DNA of 64,000 nucleotides from an uncultured Celeribacter sp. (GTDB lineage: Bacteria > Pseudomonadota > Alphaproteobacteria > Rhodobacterales > Rhodobacteraceae). Below the pieces are notes generated by a model that saw only the letters and a program-made list of their open reading frames with translations, was not told where the DNA came from and ran no database searches. Positions 53,949 through 62,701 of the stretch are shown piece by piece. How positions within the stretch are numbered: the stretch's first letter is position 1; every line of letters starts with the position of its first letter. A program made the translations under genes and the position numbers. The stretch is taken from positions 1,488,001-1,552,000 of the forward strand of contig NZ_OY781106.1 in assembly GCF_963676475.1 (NCBI RefSeq), read 5' to 3'.

Positions 53949-54785
53949 TCAGAGCCATTCGCCGCGGATCATCTGACGATAGATCGCGCCAAGCCAGTTG
54001 TTTTCAAAGGCTTTCGGCTCAAGCCCCTGCCCCGTGAGCAATTTGTAGCTGTCCTCATACCACTCGGTCGACTGGTAGTTGTGACCGAGGATCGCGCCAG
54101 CGGTTTGCGCCTCTTCGACGAGACCCAGCGCCAGATAGCTTTCGACCAGACGATGCAGCGCCTCCGGCGTGTGTTGCGTGGTCTGGAATTGCTCAACCAC
54201 GACGCGGAAACGGTTGGTCGCGGCGGCGTAATGCTTGCGCTTGAGGTAATAGCGCCCGATCTCCATCTCCTTGCCGGCGAGGTGATCGAAGGCCAGATCG
54301 AATTTCAGAATCGCAGAGCGCGCATATTCGGTGTCGGGATACCGCTCGATCACCGCACGGAGCGCTTGCAACGCCTGGAAGGTCAGGCCCTGGTCCCGGC
54401 CCACATCGTCGATCTGATCGTAATAGGACAGCGCCAAGAGGTATTGCGCATAGGCGGCATCTTCGTCGGCGGGGTAGAAATCGAGGAAGCGCTGCGCGGA
54501 AACGCGGGCGTTCTCGTAATCCTTGTCACGGTGATAGGAGAAGGCCTGCATGATCAATGCGCGTTTGGCCCAGTCGGAATAGGGATACAACCGCTCGACC
54601 TCGCCGAAATACTGCGCGGCGTCGCCGTAATCCTTTTGCGTGATCTCATATTCCGCGCGGGCGTAGATTTCTTCGGCCGGGTAGCCTTCCAAATCGCGCG
54701 TCGGCGCATTGTTCCCACAGGCTGTCAAAAAAGCCATGGAAAATCCGAGCACTACTGCGAAATGACCTGTTTTTCGTGCCGTCAT
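53949..54785 (-). CDS. bamD: Outer membrane assembly lipoprotein BamD
   Basis: 278 residues from the ATG at 54785; a frame 6 codons longer exists. A lipobox (FLTAC) is at the N-terminus. TPR repeats follow: EEIYARAEYEITQKDYGDAA, YSDWAKRALIMQAFSYHRDK, DTEYARSAILKFDLAFDHL, typical of BamD (ComL). With BamA it inserts outer membrane proteins. It ends about 14 bases before recN and starts 170 bases after lpxC. Confidence 0.94.
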   Translation of the reverse strand: MTARKTGHFAVVLGFSMAFLTACGNNAPTRDLEGYPAEEIYARAEYEITQKDYGDAAQYFGEVERLYPYSDWAKRALIMQAFSYHRDKDYENARVSAQRFLDFYPADEDAAYAQYLLALSYYDQIDDVGRDQGLTFQALQALRAVIERYPDTEYARSAILKFDLAFDHLAGKEMEIGRYYLKRKHYAAATNRFRVVVEQFQTTQHTPEALHRLVESYLALGLVEEAQTAGAILGHNYQSTEWYEDSYKLLTGQGLEPKAFENNWLGAIYRQMIRGEWL

Positions 54786-54957
54786 GAAAGGCCCTACCCT
54801 CACCGTTCCACACGTCTCTTACTGGGACGTGTCCACACTCCTAGCACAGAAAAATCCGAGGCAAAACGCCTTTAGACGGGAAAAGTCGTCACGTGATCGT
54901 CACGTCGAAAAATGTACGAGAATGTGGAGTTATACCGTCGCTCTTTGAACCGAAAGA

Positions 54958-55899
54958 TCAGGCACAAAAGGCCAGATCAGCGCGGCTGACACCGGCGCCC
55001 GGCAGGCGGCTTGCGGTTTTCGCATCCACCGTGACAAAGGCCCAAGCACCCGGCGTGGCAAAGAGTTTGCGCAAAAGCGCATTGGTCACCGCGTGGCCGG
55101 ATTTCTGACCAACATAGCGGCCCAGAATCGGCGCGCCCGCCAGGTAGAGATCACCCAAAGCGTCGAGCATCTTGTGACGCACGGGCTCGTCGTCGTGACG
55201 CAGACCGGAGGGGCCACCGTTCACCTTGTCATCATCGAAAACGACGGCGTTCTCACCGGCGACACCGCCCAGAGCCAGACCATTGGCCTGCATCATATCG
55301 ACCTCCGCCTGACGGCAGAAGGTGCGGCAGTTCGACAGTTCACGCACGAAGGCGCCATTGGCCATCACGAGATGTTTGTCCTGCACACCGATCGCACGAT
55401 CGGCAAAGTCGATGTGGAATTCGATCTCCATCGTGTCAGACGGTTCGAGACGCGCGGTGGCATTCTCGGTCTCAACCTCGACAGGTTTCAGGATTTTGAG
55501 CGCCCGCGCAGGACCGTCCTGACACACGAGACCGGCGGCCAGGATACCATCGACGAAGGGCGCGGCAGAGCCATCAAGGATCGGCACTTCCGGCCCATCG
55601 ACGGAGACGGTGACATTGGTCACGCCACAGCCCGCCAGCGCGGCCATGATATGTTCGATGGTCGACAGTTCGACGCCATCTTCGTTGCGGATGAGCGTGC
55701 AAAGCTGCGACGGCACCACGGCGTCCCAACGCGCGGGAATGCGGGCGTTCACGTCACCGGAGAGGTCGGAGCGCACAAAAACGATGCCATGCCCCGAAGG
55801 TGCAGGCGAAAGCACAAGGCACACGGGCTTCCCGGAGTGGAGACCCACCCCGTCAAACCGGATTTCTTTTGCGACTGTGCTCTGCACTTTGTGCCTCAT
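54958..55899 (-). CDS. lpxC: UDP-3-O-acyl-N-acetylglucosamine deacetylase
   Basis: 313 residues. The two LpxC domains are visible: VGLHSGKPVCLVLSPAP, STIEHIMAALAGCGVTN with a zinc His, and the zinc motif HKMLDALGDLYLAG (His and Asp). It commits the cell to lipid A synthesis. The N-terminal start MRHKVQSTVAKEIRF is standard; the ribosome site is weak. Lies between ftsZ and bamD, the typical position. Confidence 0.96.
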   Translation of the reverse strand: MRHKVQSTVAKEIRFDGVGLHSGKPVCLVLSPAPSGHGIVFVRSDLSGDVNARIPARWDAVVPSQLCTLIRNEDGVELSTIEHIMAALAGCGVTNVTVSVDGPEVPILDGSAAPFVDGILAAGLVCQDGPARALKILKPVEVETENATARLEPSDTMEIEFHIDFADRAIGVQDKHLVMANGAFVRELSNCRTFCRQAEVDMMQANGLALGGVAGENAVVFDDDKVNGGPSGLRHDDEPVRHKMLDALGDLYLAGAPILGRYVGQKSGHAVTNALLRKLFATPGAWAFVTVDAKTASRLPGAGVSRADLAFCA

Positions 55900-56097
55900 G
55901 TTTTATGTCTGTATGCGCTTTTAACTGTTTGTTCACCTCTGCCCGAATACACTCCGGGCTTGGTTGATGTAGAAATAACCATTCCCCCCTGCCCATCTCA
56001 ACTCAATCTTTGTAACGGATTGAAACATCTTCCTTTGAGCAAAGGCAAAAAACCGCGCAAGATTTTGCCGCAACGCGGCAAGGCTTTGCTTTTAAAC

Positions 56098-56124
56098 ATA
56101 AAAGACCGCCCGAAGGCGGCCTTT
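56098..56124 (-). terminator. Rho-independent terminator after ftsZ
   Basis: On the minus strand AAAGGCCGCC-TTCG-GGCGGTCTTTT: a 10-bp stem with a TTCG loop and T run, about 70 bases after the ftsZ stop. Confidence 0.88.
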
Positions 56125-56195
56125 CAGGGTCTGTAATATCTGTGATTGTGACCTAGGGTCATGTGGGCGCAAAACGGTCCGATCACAGACCTATG

Positions 56196-57884
56196 TCAGT
56201 TTGCCTGACGGCGCAGGAAGGCCGGAATTTCGATCTTGTCGTTTTCCGGGTTCGGGTCCTGATCCTCATCATAGGCCTGATGCACCTGCGGACGCACCTG
56301 AGGCTGGGCGCCGAAACGGGCCTGCTGCGGTTGCGGTGCGGGCGCGGAGGGAGCGGCCTGATGACGCGCTTCCTCTTCGCCGCTATGACCGGTCATGCGA
56401 CCGATCAGGGAGTTGATGCCGAAACGCGCCGGTTTCGCCTCAGCGGCAGGCTGATGGGCCGCCGGTTGTGCCGGACGCGGTTGTTGCTGTTGCTCATGAC
56501 GAGCTTCGGCGCGCGGCTGCTTGGACACAGCGGCCTGAAGACGCGCCATGGCTTCCGGCGAGGGCGTCCCTGCGGAGGGCGCACGCGGCGCAACAAAAGC
56601 ATCGGCTTGCGGCTCATGCATGGCGGGTTGCGGCGCAGGTTGCGGACGCGGCTGATAGGCCGGCGGCGGCAGATCGTCGTCCAGCGCGCGGAAGCTCTCA
56701 TCGGGCGCCTCGCGACGCGCTTCGGAGCGGGCCTGAGTGGCTTGCGGATCGAACACATCGAGCGTCGGCTGAGCCGGTTCTTCGTAGGACGCGGCTTCCA
56801 CAGCGGCAGCAGCAGCCACAGCAGCCGGTGCGGCCTGCTCAAGCTTTTCCTCCACCACATCCGGGGTTTGCAGCGGCTCGGCCAGACGGCGTCGCGGCAC
56901 CGGAACTTCGGCGACCACGGTGGCGTCGATGCCGGTGGCGACGACGGACACACGCATGCCACCATCCATGTCGTTATCGAGCGTGGAACCAACGATGATG
57001 TTGGCCTCCGGGTCGACCTCTTCGCGGATGCGGTTTGCGGCTTCGTCCAGTTCGAACAGAGTCAGGTCATGCCCGCCGGTGATGTTGATGAGAACGCCCT
57101 TCGCGCCTTTCAGAGAAATCTCGTCCAGAAGCGGGTTGGCGATGGCTTTCTCGGCGGCCTGCACGGCGCGATCTTCGCCGGTGGCCTCGCCGGTGCCCAT
57201 CATCGCTTTGCCCATTTCGTCCATCACGGAGCGCACGTCGGCAAAGTCGAGGTTGATGAGGCCCGGACGGACCATGAGATCGGAGATACCTTTGACGCCT
57301 TGGTACAGCACGTCATCGGCCATGGAGAAGGCCTCGGTAAAGGTGGTTTTTTCGTTGGCGAGGCGGAACAGGTTCTGGTTCGGGATCACGATCAGCGTGT
57401 CGACCATTTTCTGAAGCTGCTCGACGCCCTCGTCGGCCTGACGCATACGTTTTGCGCCTTCGAATTGGAACGGTTTGGTCACGACGCCGACGGTCAGAAC
57501 GCCCAGCTCACGCGCGGCCTGCGCGATGATCGGAGCCGCGCCCGTGCCGGTGCCGCCGCCCATACCGGCGGTGATGAAGCACATATGCGCGCCCGCCAGT
57601 TGATCGACGATGGCCTCGATGCTTTCCTCGGCTGCGGCGGCGCCCACGGAAGGACGTGCGCCAGCGCCCAGACCCTCGGTCACTTTCAGGCCCATCTGGA
57701 TGCGGGCCTGTGCCTTGGCGTGTTGCAGAGCCTGCGCGTCGGTGTTCGCCACGACGAATTCGACGCCCTCAAGCGCCTTTTCGATCATGTTGTTCACCGC
57801 GTTGCCGCCCGCGCCGCCGACGCCGAAGACCGTGATCTTGGGTTTCAACTCGTCCCGCTCGGGCATCGTCAGATTCAAAGCCAT
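56196..57884 (-). CDS. ftsZ: Cell division GTPase FtsZ
   Basis: 562 residues, long because of a Pro/Ala/Gln-rich C-terminal linker of over 200 residues. The GTPase core (1 to about 325) has [13 protein letters not shown], the tubulin signature GGGTGTGAA at residues 109-117 and [10 protein letters not shown]. The conserved alphaproteobacterial tail ([12 protein letters not shown]), which binds FtsA/MipZ-type partners, is intact. It builds the division ring. Separated from ftsA by 415 bases with a large hairpin, so it probably has its own promoter. Confidence 0.97.
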   Translation of the reverse strand: MALNLTMPERDELKPKITVFGVGGAGGNAVNNMIEKALEGVEFVVANTDAQALQHAKAQARIQMGLKVTEGLGAGARPSVGAAAAEESIEAIVDQLAGAHMCFITAGMGGGTGTGAAPIIAQAARELGVLTVGVVTKPFQFEGAKRMRQADEGVEQLQKMVDTLIVIPNQNLFRLANEKTTFTEAFSMADDVLYQGVKGISDLMVRPGLINLDFADVRSVMDEMGKAMMGTGEATGEDRAVQAAEKAIANPLLDEISLKGAKGVLINITGGHDLTLFELDEAANRIREEVDPEANIIVGSTLDNDMDGGMRVSVVATGIDATVVAEVPVPRRRLAEPLQTPDVVEEKLEQAAPAAVAAAAAVEAASYEEPAQPTLDVFDPQATQARSEARREAPDESFRALDDDLPPPAYQPRPQPAPQPAMHEPQADAFVAPRAPSAGTPSPEAMARLQAAVSKQPRAEARHEQQQQPRPAQPAAHQPAAEAKPARFGINSLIGRMTGHSGEEEARHQAAPSAPAPQPQQARFGAQPQVRPQVHQAYDEDQDPNPENDKIEIPAFLRRQAN

Positions 57885-58299
57885 GAGTGTACCGCCTGCT
57901 TTCTCTCGTGCCGGGGCGATTGCACATTCTGCCCAAACCGCCCGATGTCCCCGCCCCTGAATCGGGGCAAACTTTACCTATTCATGCTAAATCTTATGGG
58001 GTTTCGCACGAGTCGTCATCCCAAAAACACGGAATTGCCACAAAATATGGGGTATAATGCCGCGATTTTCGGCGGGATTTTGCGCATGGGACCAGATTTA
58101 GCGGTCTATCAGACAGACATACGGAAAGATACGGCATCTCGCCCCCGGAAAAGAGGACCCGAGATGCCGCACAGCATCACTGTCATGTCCGGGCACTGCT
58201 CATGTGCCTTATGTCTATCCGCCCCGCTTCCCGGGGCTTATGCCTATATGTAGTGTCTATCACATCCCCCGCACACGCTGCAACAGGGGCCGCAACCGC
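57885..58299. other. ftsA-ftsZ intergenic region (415 bases) with a 10-bp inverted repeat
   Basis: No gene. A perfect inverted repeat CGGCATCTCG (58132-58141) and CGAGATGCCG (58160-58169) encloses 18 bases; on the minus strand it is followed by TATCTTTCC. It could end the ftsQA transcript or shape the ftsZ leader. The rest should contain the ftsZ promoter. Confidence 0.5.
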
Positions 58300-59631
58300 T
58301 TACCAATTGTCTTTGAACCAGCGCACAGCGCGTTTGAGCGAGCGCGCCGGATAGCGTTCCGCCGGAATCTCAAAATCCCACCATTCGTCCTGCGGATTGG
58401 CCGCGAAGAGGCACAAGCCGACGGCGGAGGCAAAAGCCGCGCCCGTGGCCGCCTGCGGCAGACCCTGGACCCGCAAAGGCCGTCCGATGCGGACATTCTG
58501 GCCGAGGATTTTCGGCGCCAAACTATCAAGCCCCGGAATTTGCGACGCGCCCCCCGTCAGCACGATCTGCTGGCTGGGCATATGTTCAAACCCTGCGGCA
58601 TCCAGACATTCGCGCACGCCTTCGAGGATTTCCTCGACGCGCGGACGGATGATGCCGATCAACTCGGCGCGGCTCACCGTGCGACGGTCTTTCTCCCAAT
58701 CGCCGCAATCGCTGCCGACCTCGATCATCTCGCGGTCGTCCATGCCGGTGGCGACAATGCCGCCGTAAAAGGTCTTGATCCGCTCGGCGGTGGCCAGCGG
58801 GATTTGCAACCCCATCGCGATGTCAGAGGTCACGTGATCGCCCCCCATGCGCACGCTATCGGCATAGATCATATGTTTCTTCATGAAGATCGACACATCG
58901 GTCGCGCCGCCGCCCATGTCGATACAGGCCGCACCAAGTTCCTGTTCATCTTCCACGAGGGCCGAAATGCCGGACACGTAAGCGCCAGAGGCCAGACCCG
59001 CGACTTCGAGGTCACAGCGCTTGATACAATAAAGAAGGTTCTGGATCGTGGCGGTGTCCACCGTGAGCATATGCATGTCGACGGCGAGGTTCTGGCCGAT
59101 CTGACCGCGCGGGTCCTTGAGGCCGGAGCGGTGATCGAGCTGAAAGTTCACCGGCTGGGCGTGCAGCACATCGCGGTGGTTGCCGTAATCCGGCACGTCG
59201 GAGGAGGCGAGCACACGGGCGACATCCTGTTCCGACACGGTGTCATATTCGACCTCGACCTGCCCCGCGATGCCATAGGAGCGCGGGTTGCCACCAGAGA
59301 AACAGGCGATAACGTGATCCACGCGGGTCTGCGCCATCTTTTGCGCGGCCTGCACGGCGGTGCGGATGGCGCGTTCGGTTTCGGCCATGGCTTCGATCTC
59401 GCCAAAACGCACACCGCGCGAGCGGGTGGTGGCGGCGCCGATGACACGGAAGGACGATTGACCGGCCAAGGCACCGACCCCATCGCCCCCCATGAAACGT
59501 TCGCCGTCAAAGCGCAGCACCAGACATGCAATCTTCGAGCTGCCCACATCGAGAATGGCAATCACACCGCGTTGCAGGGCGGCCTTGCGCATGTTCCGCA
59601 TCGCCCGTTGGGCTTCGTACAAATCGGTCAT
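58300..59631 (-). CDS. ftsA: Cell division protein FtsA
   Basis: 443 residues. Actin-like fold: the phosphate-1 loop ILDVGSSKIACLV, phosphate-2 CIDMGGGATDVSIF and the adenosine motif IVLTGGASQIPGL. The N-terminal extension is typical for alphaproteobacteria. It anchors FtsZ to the membrane; the amphipathic C-terminus LKRAVRWFKDNW is present. Overlaps ftsQ as ATGA at 59628-59631, so translation is coupled. Confidence 0.96.
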   Translation of the reverse strand: MTDLYEAQRAMRNMRKAALQRGVIAILDVGSSKIACLVLRFDGERFMGGDGVGALAGQSSFRVIGAATTRSRGVRFGEIEAMAETERAIRTAVQAAQKMAQTRVDHVIACFSGGNPRSYGIAGQVEVEYDTVSEQDVARVLASSDVPDYGNHRDVLHAQPVNFQLDHRSGLKDPRGQIGQNLAVDMHMLTVDTATIQNLLYCIKRCDLEVAGLASGAYVSGISALVEDEQELGAACIDMGGGATDVSIFMKKHMIYADSVRMGGDHVTSDIAMGLQIPLATAERIKTFYGGIVATGMDDREMIEVGSDCGDWEKDRRTVSRAELIGIIRPRVEEILEGVRECLDAAGFEHMPSQQIVLTGGASQIPGLDSLAPKILGQNVRIGRPLRVQGLPQAATGAAFASAVGLCLFAANPQDEWWDFEIPAERYPARSLKRAVRWFKDNW

Positions 59632-60620
59632 CGATAAGACACTCCAAGTTCGACGCCTCGCAGGCGTTTCAATTCGTCTTGTGCAGTTTCGGTCAGCCGC
59701 ACGGTCGGTCGGGTCGGACGGCGCATGTCCACCACTTTCACATCCCGACCCAAAAGGTCCTTGGCCTGATCCAGCGCCACCACCTGTGCCAGCGCACCCA
59801 GCGGTTTGACCTCGGGCAGGTAAATCTCCTGATCGCGGTCCAGCACGATGTTCCAGCGCCGCTCGCCCACACGCACCAGCCCGCGCAGACGCGGCGTCAG
59901 CGGGCCAGCATTGGCAAGGATCGCCACCGCTTCGCCCACGGCACGATCCGCGCCCTCGCCCGCGATCAGCGGCAGGTCGGGGCGATCCAGACGGCTATCC
60001 AAGGAGGCAACCCGGTGCCCTTCGACATCCAGCATCTCAAGTCCGTGTTCGGAGCGCCAGACCACGGCAGGCGTGCGTTCGACGATGTCCACCTGCAAAA
60101 TCCCGCCCGCGCGCACATGGAGCCCGGCGCTTTCGACCGCGTCCAGACTTTCCACTTGGGCCAACAACCCCGTCAGGTCGAGATCAAAGGAAGACACCGG
60201 AAAATCCTGTGCCATGACTTCGCGAATGTCTTCGGACAGTTCGCCCGAGGCGCCGTCGATGGCCATGAGTTTGACCATGAACTCTGGGCGGTTCTGGACC
60301 TCGGCCTTGATCGCCATGACCTGCCCCATGAAGGCCTCACGGTTGTCTTCAGGCGCAAACCAAAGCCCGATGCAGGCCGCGACGGCCGCGACCGGCGCGA
60401 TGCGGCGGAGGAAAAAGCGAAACGACGGCGTCAGCCAAAGGCGGCTCATCCGGTAGGCGGTTCGCGACGGCGCCGGGTCGCGCGGACGCTGCGGCGCGCT
60501 CTCCGTCTCGCCGCCCTGACCACGGCGTGCACGGATGGCGCGGGCAACGGCTTCGGACACGCGGGCGGAGCCGCCAAGTGTCGGGCCTTTGGCAAATTCA
60601 GTGGGATCTATCGGTCGCAT
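59628..60620 (-). CDS. ftsQ: Cell division protein FtsQ
   Basis: 330 residues from the ATG at 60620, which has a GGAGGA ribosome site 6 bases upstream inside ddlB. One membrane helix (IAPVAAVAACIGLWF, about residue 80), a POTRA-like region with VAQDFPVSSFDLDL-type strand and the FtsQ/DivIB domain (VDIVERTPAVVWRSEHG, LDVEGHRVASLDSRL) follow. It links the divisome across the periplasm. The start 13 bases inside ddlB fits an operon; a longer frame from 60641 is less likely. Confidence 0.93.
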   Translation of the reverse strand: MRPIDPTEFAKGPTLGGSARVSEAVARAIRARRGQGGETESAPQRPRDPAPSRTAYRMSRLWLTPSFRFFLRRIAPVAAVAACIGLWFAPEDNREAFMGQVMAIKAEVQNRPEFMVKLMAIDGASGELSEDIREVMAQDFPVSSFDLDLTGLLAQVESLDAVESAGLHVRAGGILQVDIVERTPAVVWRSEHGLEMLDVEGHRVASLDSRLDRPDLPLIAGEGADRAVGEAVAILANAGPLTPRLRGLVRVGERRWNIVLDRDQEIYLPEVKPLGALAQVVALDQAKDLLGRDVKVVDMRRPTRPTVRLTETAQDELKRLRGVELGVSYR

Positions 60621-61519
60621 GAGGCGTCCTCCACCATCCATTTGCAGAACTGGCCAAAAGTGATGCCGCTCTTTTGCGCCTGTTCCGGCGAGAGCGAGGT
60701 CGGCGTCATGCCTGGCTGGGTGTTAGTTTCCAACAGCACGAGACCCGCAAGGCCTTGGCTTTCATCCCAACGGAAATCCGTCCGCGACACACCCCGACAG
60801 CCAAGCGCCTGATGGGCCTTGAGCGCGTAGTCCTGACAGGCTTGCGTGATCTCTTCGGGGATGTCGGCGGGGCAGACGTGGCGCGAGCCGCCCTCGGCAT
60901 ATTTCGCCTCGTAGTCATACCAGCCATCGGTGAGAATATCGGTGACGCAGAGCGCTTTGTCGCCCATCACAGAGCACGTCAGCTCACGCCCCGGCGCATA
61001 TTGTTCGACCATGACCACCGGCGGCATATCTTCGGCCAGACGCGGGGCGTTGGCGCCTTCATGGACCAGATAAACACCTACGGAAGACCCTTCGTTGTAG
61101 GGTTTCACCACATAGGGCGGGGCCATCACATGACCGGCTTCGACCTCAAAGCGGGACGCCAGTTTGGAGGGCACGATGGGCAGGCCGGCGGCACGGTAAA
61201 CCTCTTTGGTCTTTTCCTTGTCCATGGCCAAAGCAGAGGAGAGCACGCCGGAGTGGGTGTAGGGAAGGCGCATCCATTCGAGCAGACCCTGAACACAGCC
61301 GTCTTCGCCAAACCGACCATGCAGCGCGTTGAACACGACATCGGGCGCCACCGCCACGAGTTGCGCGCACAGGTCTTCGCCTGCGTCGATCTCAACCACT
61401 TCGAATCCTTCACCCCGAAGCGCCTCTGCGCATTCGCGACCGGAAGACAAAGACACCTCGCGTTCAGCAGAGGGACCGCCTTTGAGGACCGCGACTTTCG
61501 GGGACTGCCTGCTCGACAT
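60608..61519 (-). CDS. ddl: D-alanine--D-alanine ligase
   Basis: 303 residues from the ATG at 61519. ATP-grasp: VLKGGPSAEREVSLSSGREC at the start, HGRFGEDGCVQGLLEWM, YVVKPYNEGSSVGVYLV and CRGVSRTDFRWD with LLETNTQPGMTPTSL (metal ligands). It makes the dipeptide for peptidoglycan. The frame can extend to 61570 but the family starts near here. Its end overlaps ftsQ by 13 bases. Confidence 0.95.
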   Translation of the reverse strand: MSSRQSPKVAVLKGGPSAEREVSLSSGRECAEALRGEGFEVVEIDAGEDLCAQLVAVAPDVVFNALHGRFGEDGCVQGLLEWMRLPYTHSGVLSSALAMDKEKTKEVYRAAGLPIVPSKLASRFEVEAGHVMAPPYVVKPYNEGSSVGVYLVHEGANAPRLAEDMPPVVMVEQYAPGRELTCSVMGDKALCVTDILTDGWYDYEAKYAEGGSRHVCPADIPEEITQACQDYALKAHQALGCRGVSRTDFRWDESQGLAGLVLLETNTQPGMTPTSLSPEQAQKSGITFGQFCKWMVEDASCDR

Positions 61520-61594
61520 GTCCACTCGCCTCAAATTTACAGGATCGTCTTTTCGCGACCCGTGACACATTGGGTCATCTTTCGTGACCCTTTG

Positions 61595-61615
61595 AAAAAT
61601 CGCCCCGTTTCGGGG
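61595..61615 (-). terminator. Possible terminator or attenuator between murB and ddl
   Basis: On the minus strand CCCCG-AAA-CGGGG then CGATTTTTC: a short 5-bp GC stem followed by five T. It lies 55 bases after the murB stop. A short stem gives weak termination. Confidence 0.45.
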
Positions 61616-61669
61616 TCTGATTTATTCCCCTTTCGGGAAAACACGCCCTGCTCAGAGCGCGTAAGGCAC

Positions 61670-62641
61670 TTATGCCTCGGAAATTTGTGCTTCGGCAAGG
61701 CCATCCGGGATCGGATCGCCAGAAAATTCGCCGATGCGCTTAATTTCCCACTGTAACGCGAGACCGGCGTTTTGAAATACTTTTTTTCGCACCGTCTCGC
61801 CCAAAAGTTCGAGATCATGCGCGGTGGCCTCACCCATGTTGATCATGAAGTTGGAATGCATCTCGCTCATCTGCGCGCCGCCGATGGAAAAGCCCCGAAG
61901 CCCCGCGTCATCAATGACCTTCCAGGCCTTGAGATCATGCACATCGTCGGCCTTGCCCGTCGAGGAGAACCCCGCCGGGTTGCGAAACGTCGAGCCCGCA
62001 CTGCGTTCCTTGGTCGGCTGGGAGGCATCGCGGCGGGCGAGCTGATCGGCCATGCGCGCCTCAAGCTCGGCAGGATCGCCGCGTTCGGCCTCAAAGGTGG
62101 CCTCGACGATCACATAGCCCTCTGGCAGATCGGTCTGGCGGTATTGAAAATTCAAATCCTCGGCGGTGAGCGTCACCAACTCGCCCGCCCGCGTCACGGC
62201 CTTGGCGGAGACGAAATGATCAGCCACATAGGACCCGTAGCACCCGGCATTCATCCGCACCGCGCCGCCGATGGCGCCCGGAATGGTGCGCAGGAAGGTC
62301 AAGTCCAAGCCGGCCTCCGCCGCCTTGCGCGCCACATGGGCGTCGAGCATGGCGACACCGGCGGTCACCCGATTGCCCTCGATCTCAATGCCATTAAAGC
62401 CCCGCCCCATGCGGATCACCACGGCGCGAATGCCGCCATCGCGCACGATCAGGTTGGAGCCGACGCCCATCGGGAAGACGGCAACGGAGGGGTCGAGAGC
62501 GGCGAGAAAGCTCTGCAAATCCTCAAGGTCCGCAGGCTGAAACAGCGCATCCGCCGGCCCGCCGACACGCAACCACGTGAGATCGGCCAAAGCCCGGTTC
62601 TCGGTCAGCTTGCCTCGGGTTTCGGGATAGGTCTGGGTCAT
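61670..62641 (-). CDS. murB: UDP-N-acetylenolpyruvoylglucosamine reductase
   Basis: 323 residues, type I MurB. FAD domain: [33 protein letters not shown], and the substrate part [15 protein letters not shown] and [10 protein letters not shown] with the catalytic Ser in AGSTF. It reduces the enolpyruvyl group with NADPH to make UDP-MurNAc. Gap of 60 bases to the next upstream gene, a DUF6161-like protein. In related genomes murC is usually found at this side. Confidence 0.95.
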   Translation of the reverse strand: MTQTYPETRGKLTENRALADLTWLRVGGPADALFQPADLEDLQSFLAALDPSVAVFPMGVGSNLIVRDGGIRAVVIRMGRGFNGIEIEGNRVTAGVAMLDAHVARKAAEAGLDLTFLRTIPGAIGGAVRMNAGCYGSYVADHFVSAKAVTRAGELVTLTAEDLNFQYRQTDLPEGYVIVEATFEAERGDPAELEARMADQLARRDASQPTKERSAGSTFRNPAGFSSTGKADDVHDLKAWKVIDDAGLRGFSIGGAQMSEMHSNFMINMGEATAHDLELLGETVRKKVFQNAGLALQWEIKRIGEFSGDPIPDGLAEAQISEA

Positions 62642-62701
62642 AAGCGGCTCTCTTGCGTCGGGTTTAGCGCGTCATAGCAGATTGGGGGATGGGGGGAAGA
62701 G

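Noticed and set aside
56163..58253. 696-codon open frame on the plus strand
   Set aside because: Antisense to ftsZ; no ribosome site and no recognisable domain.
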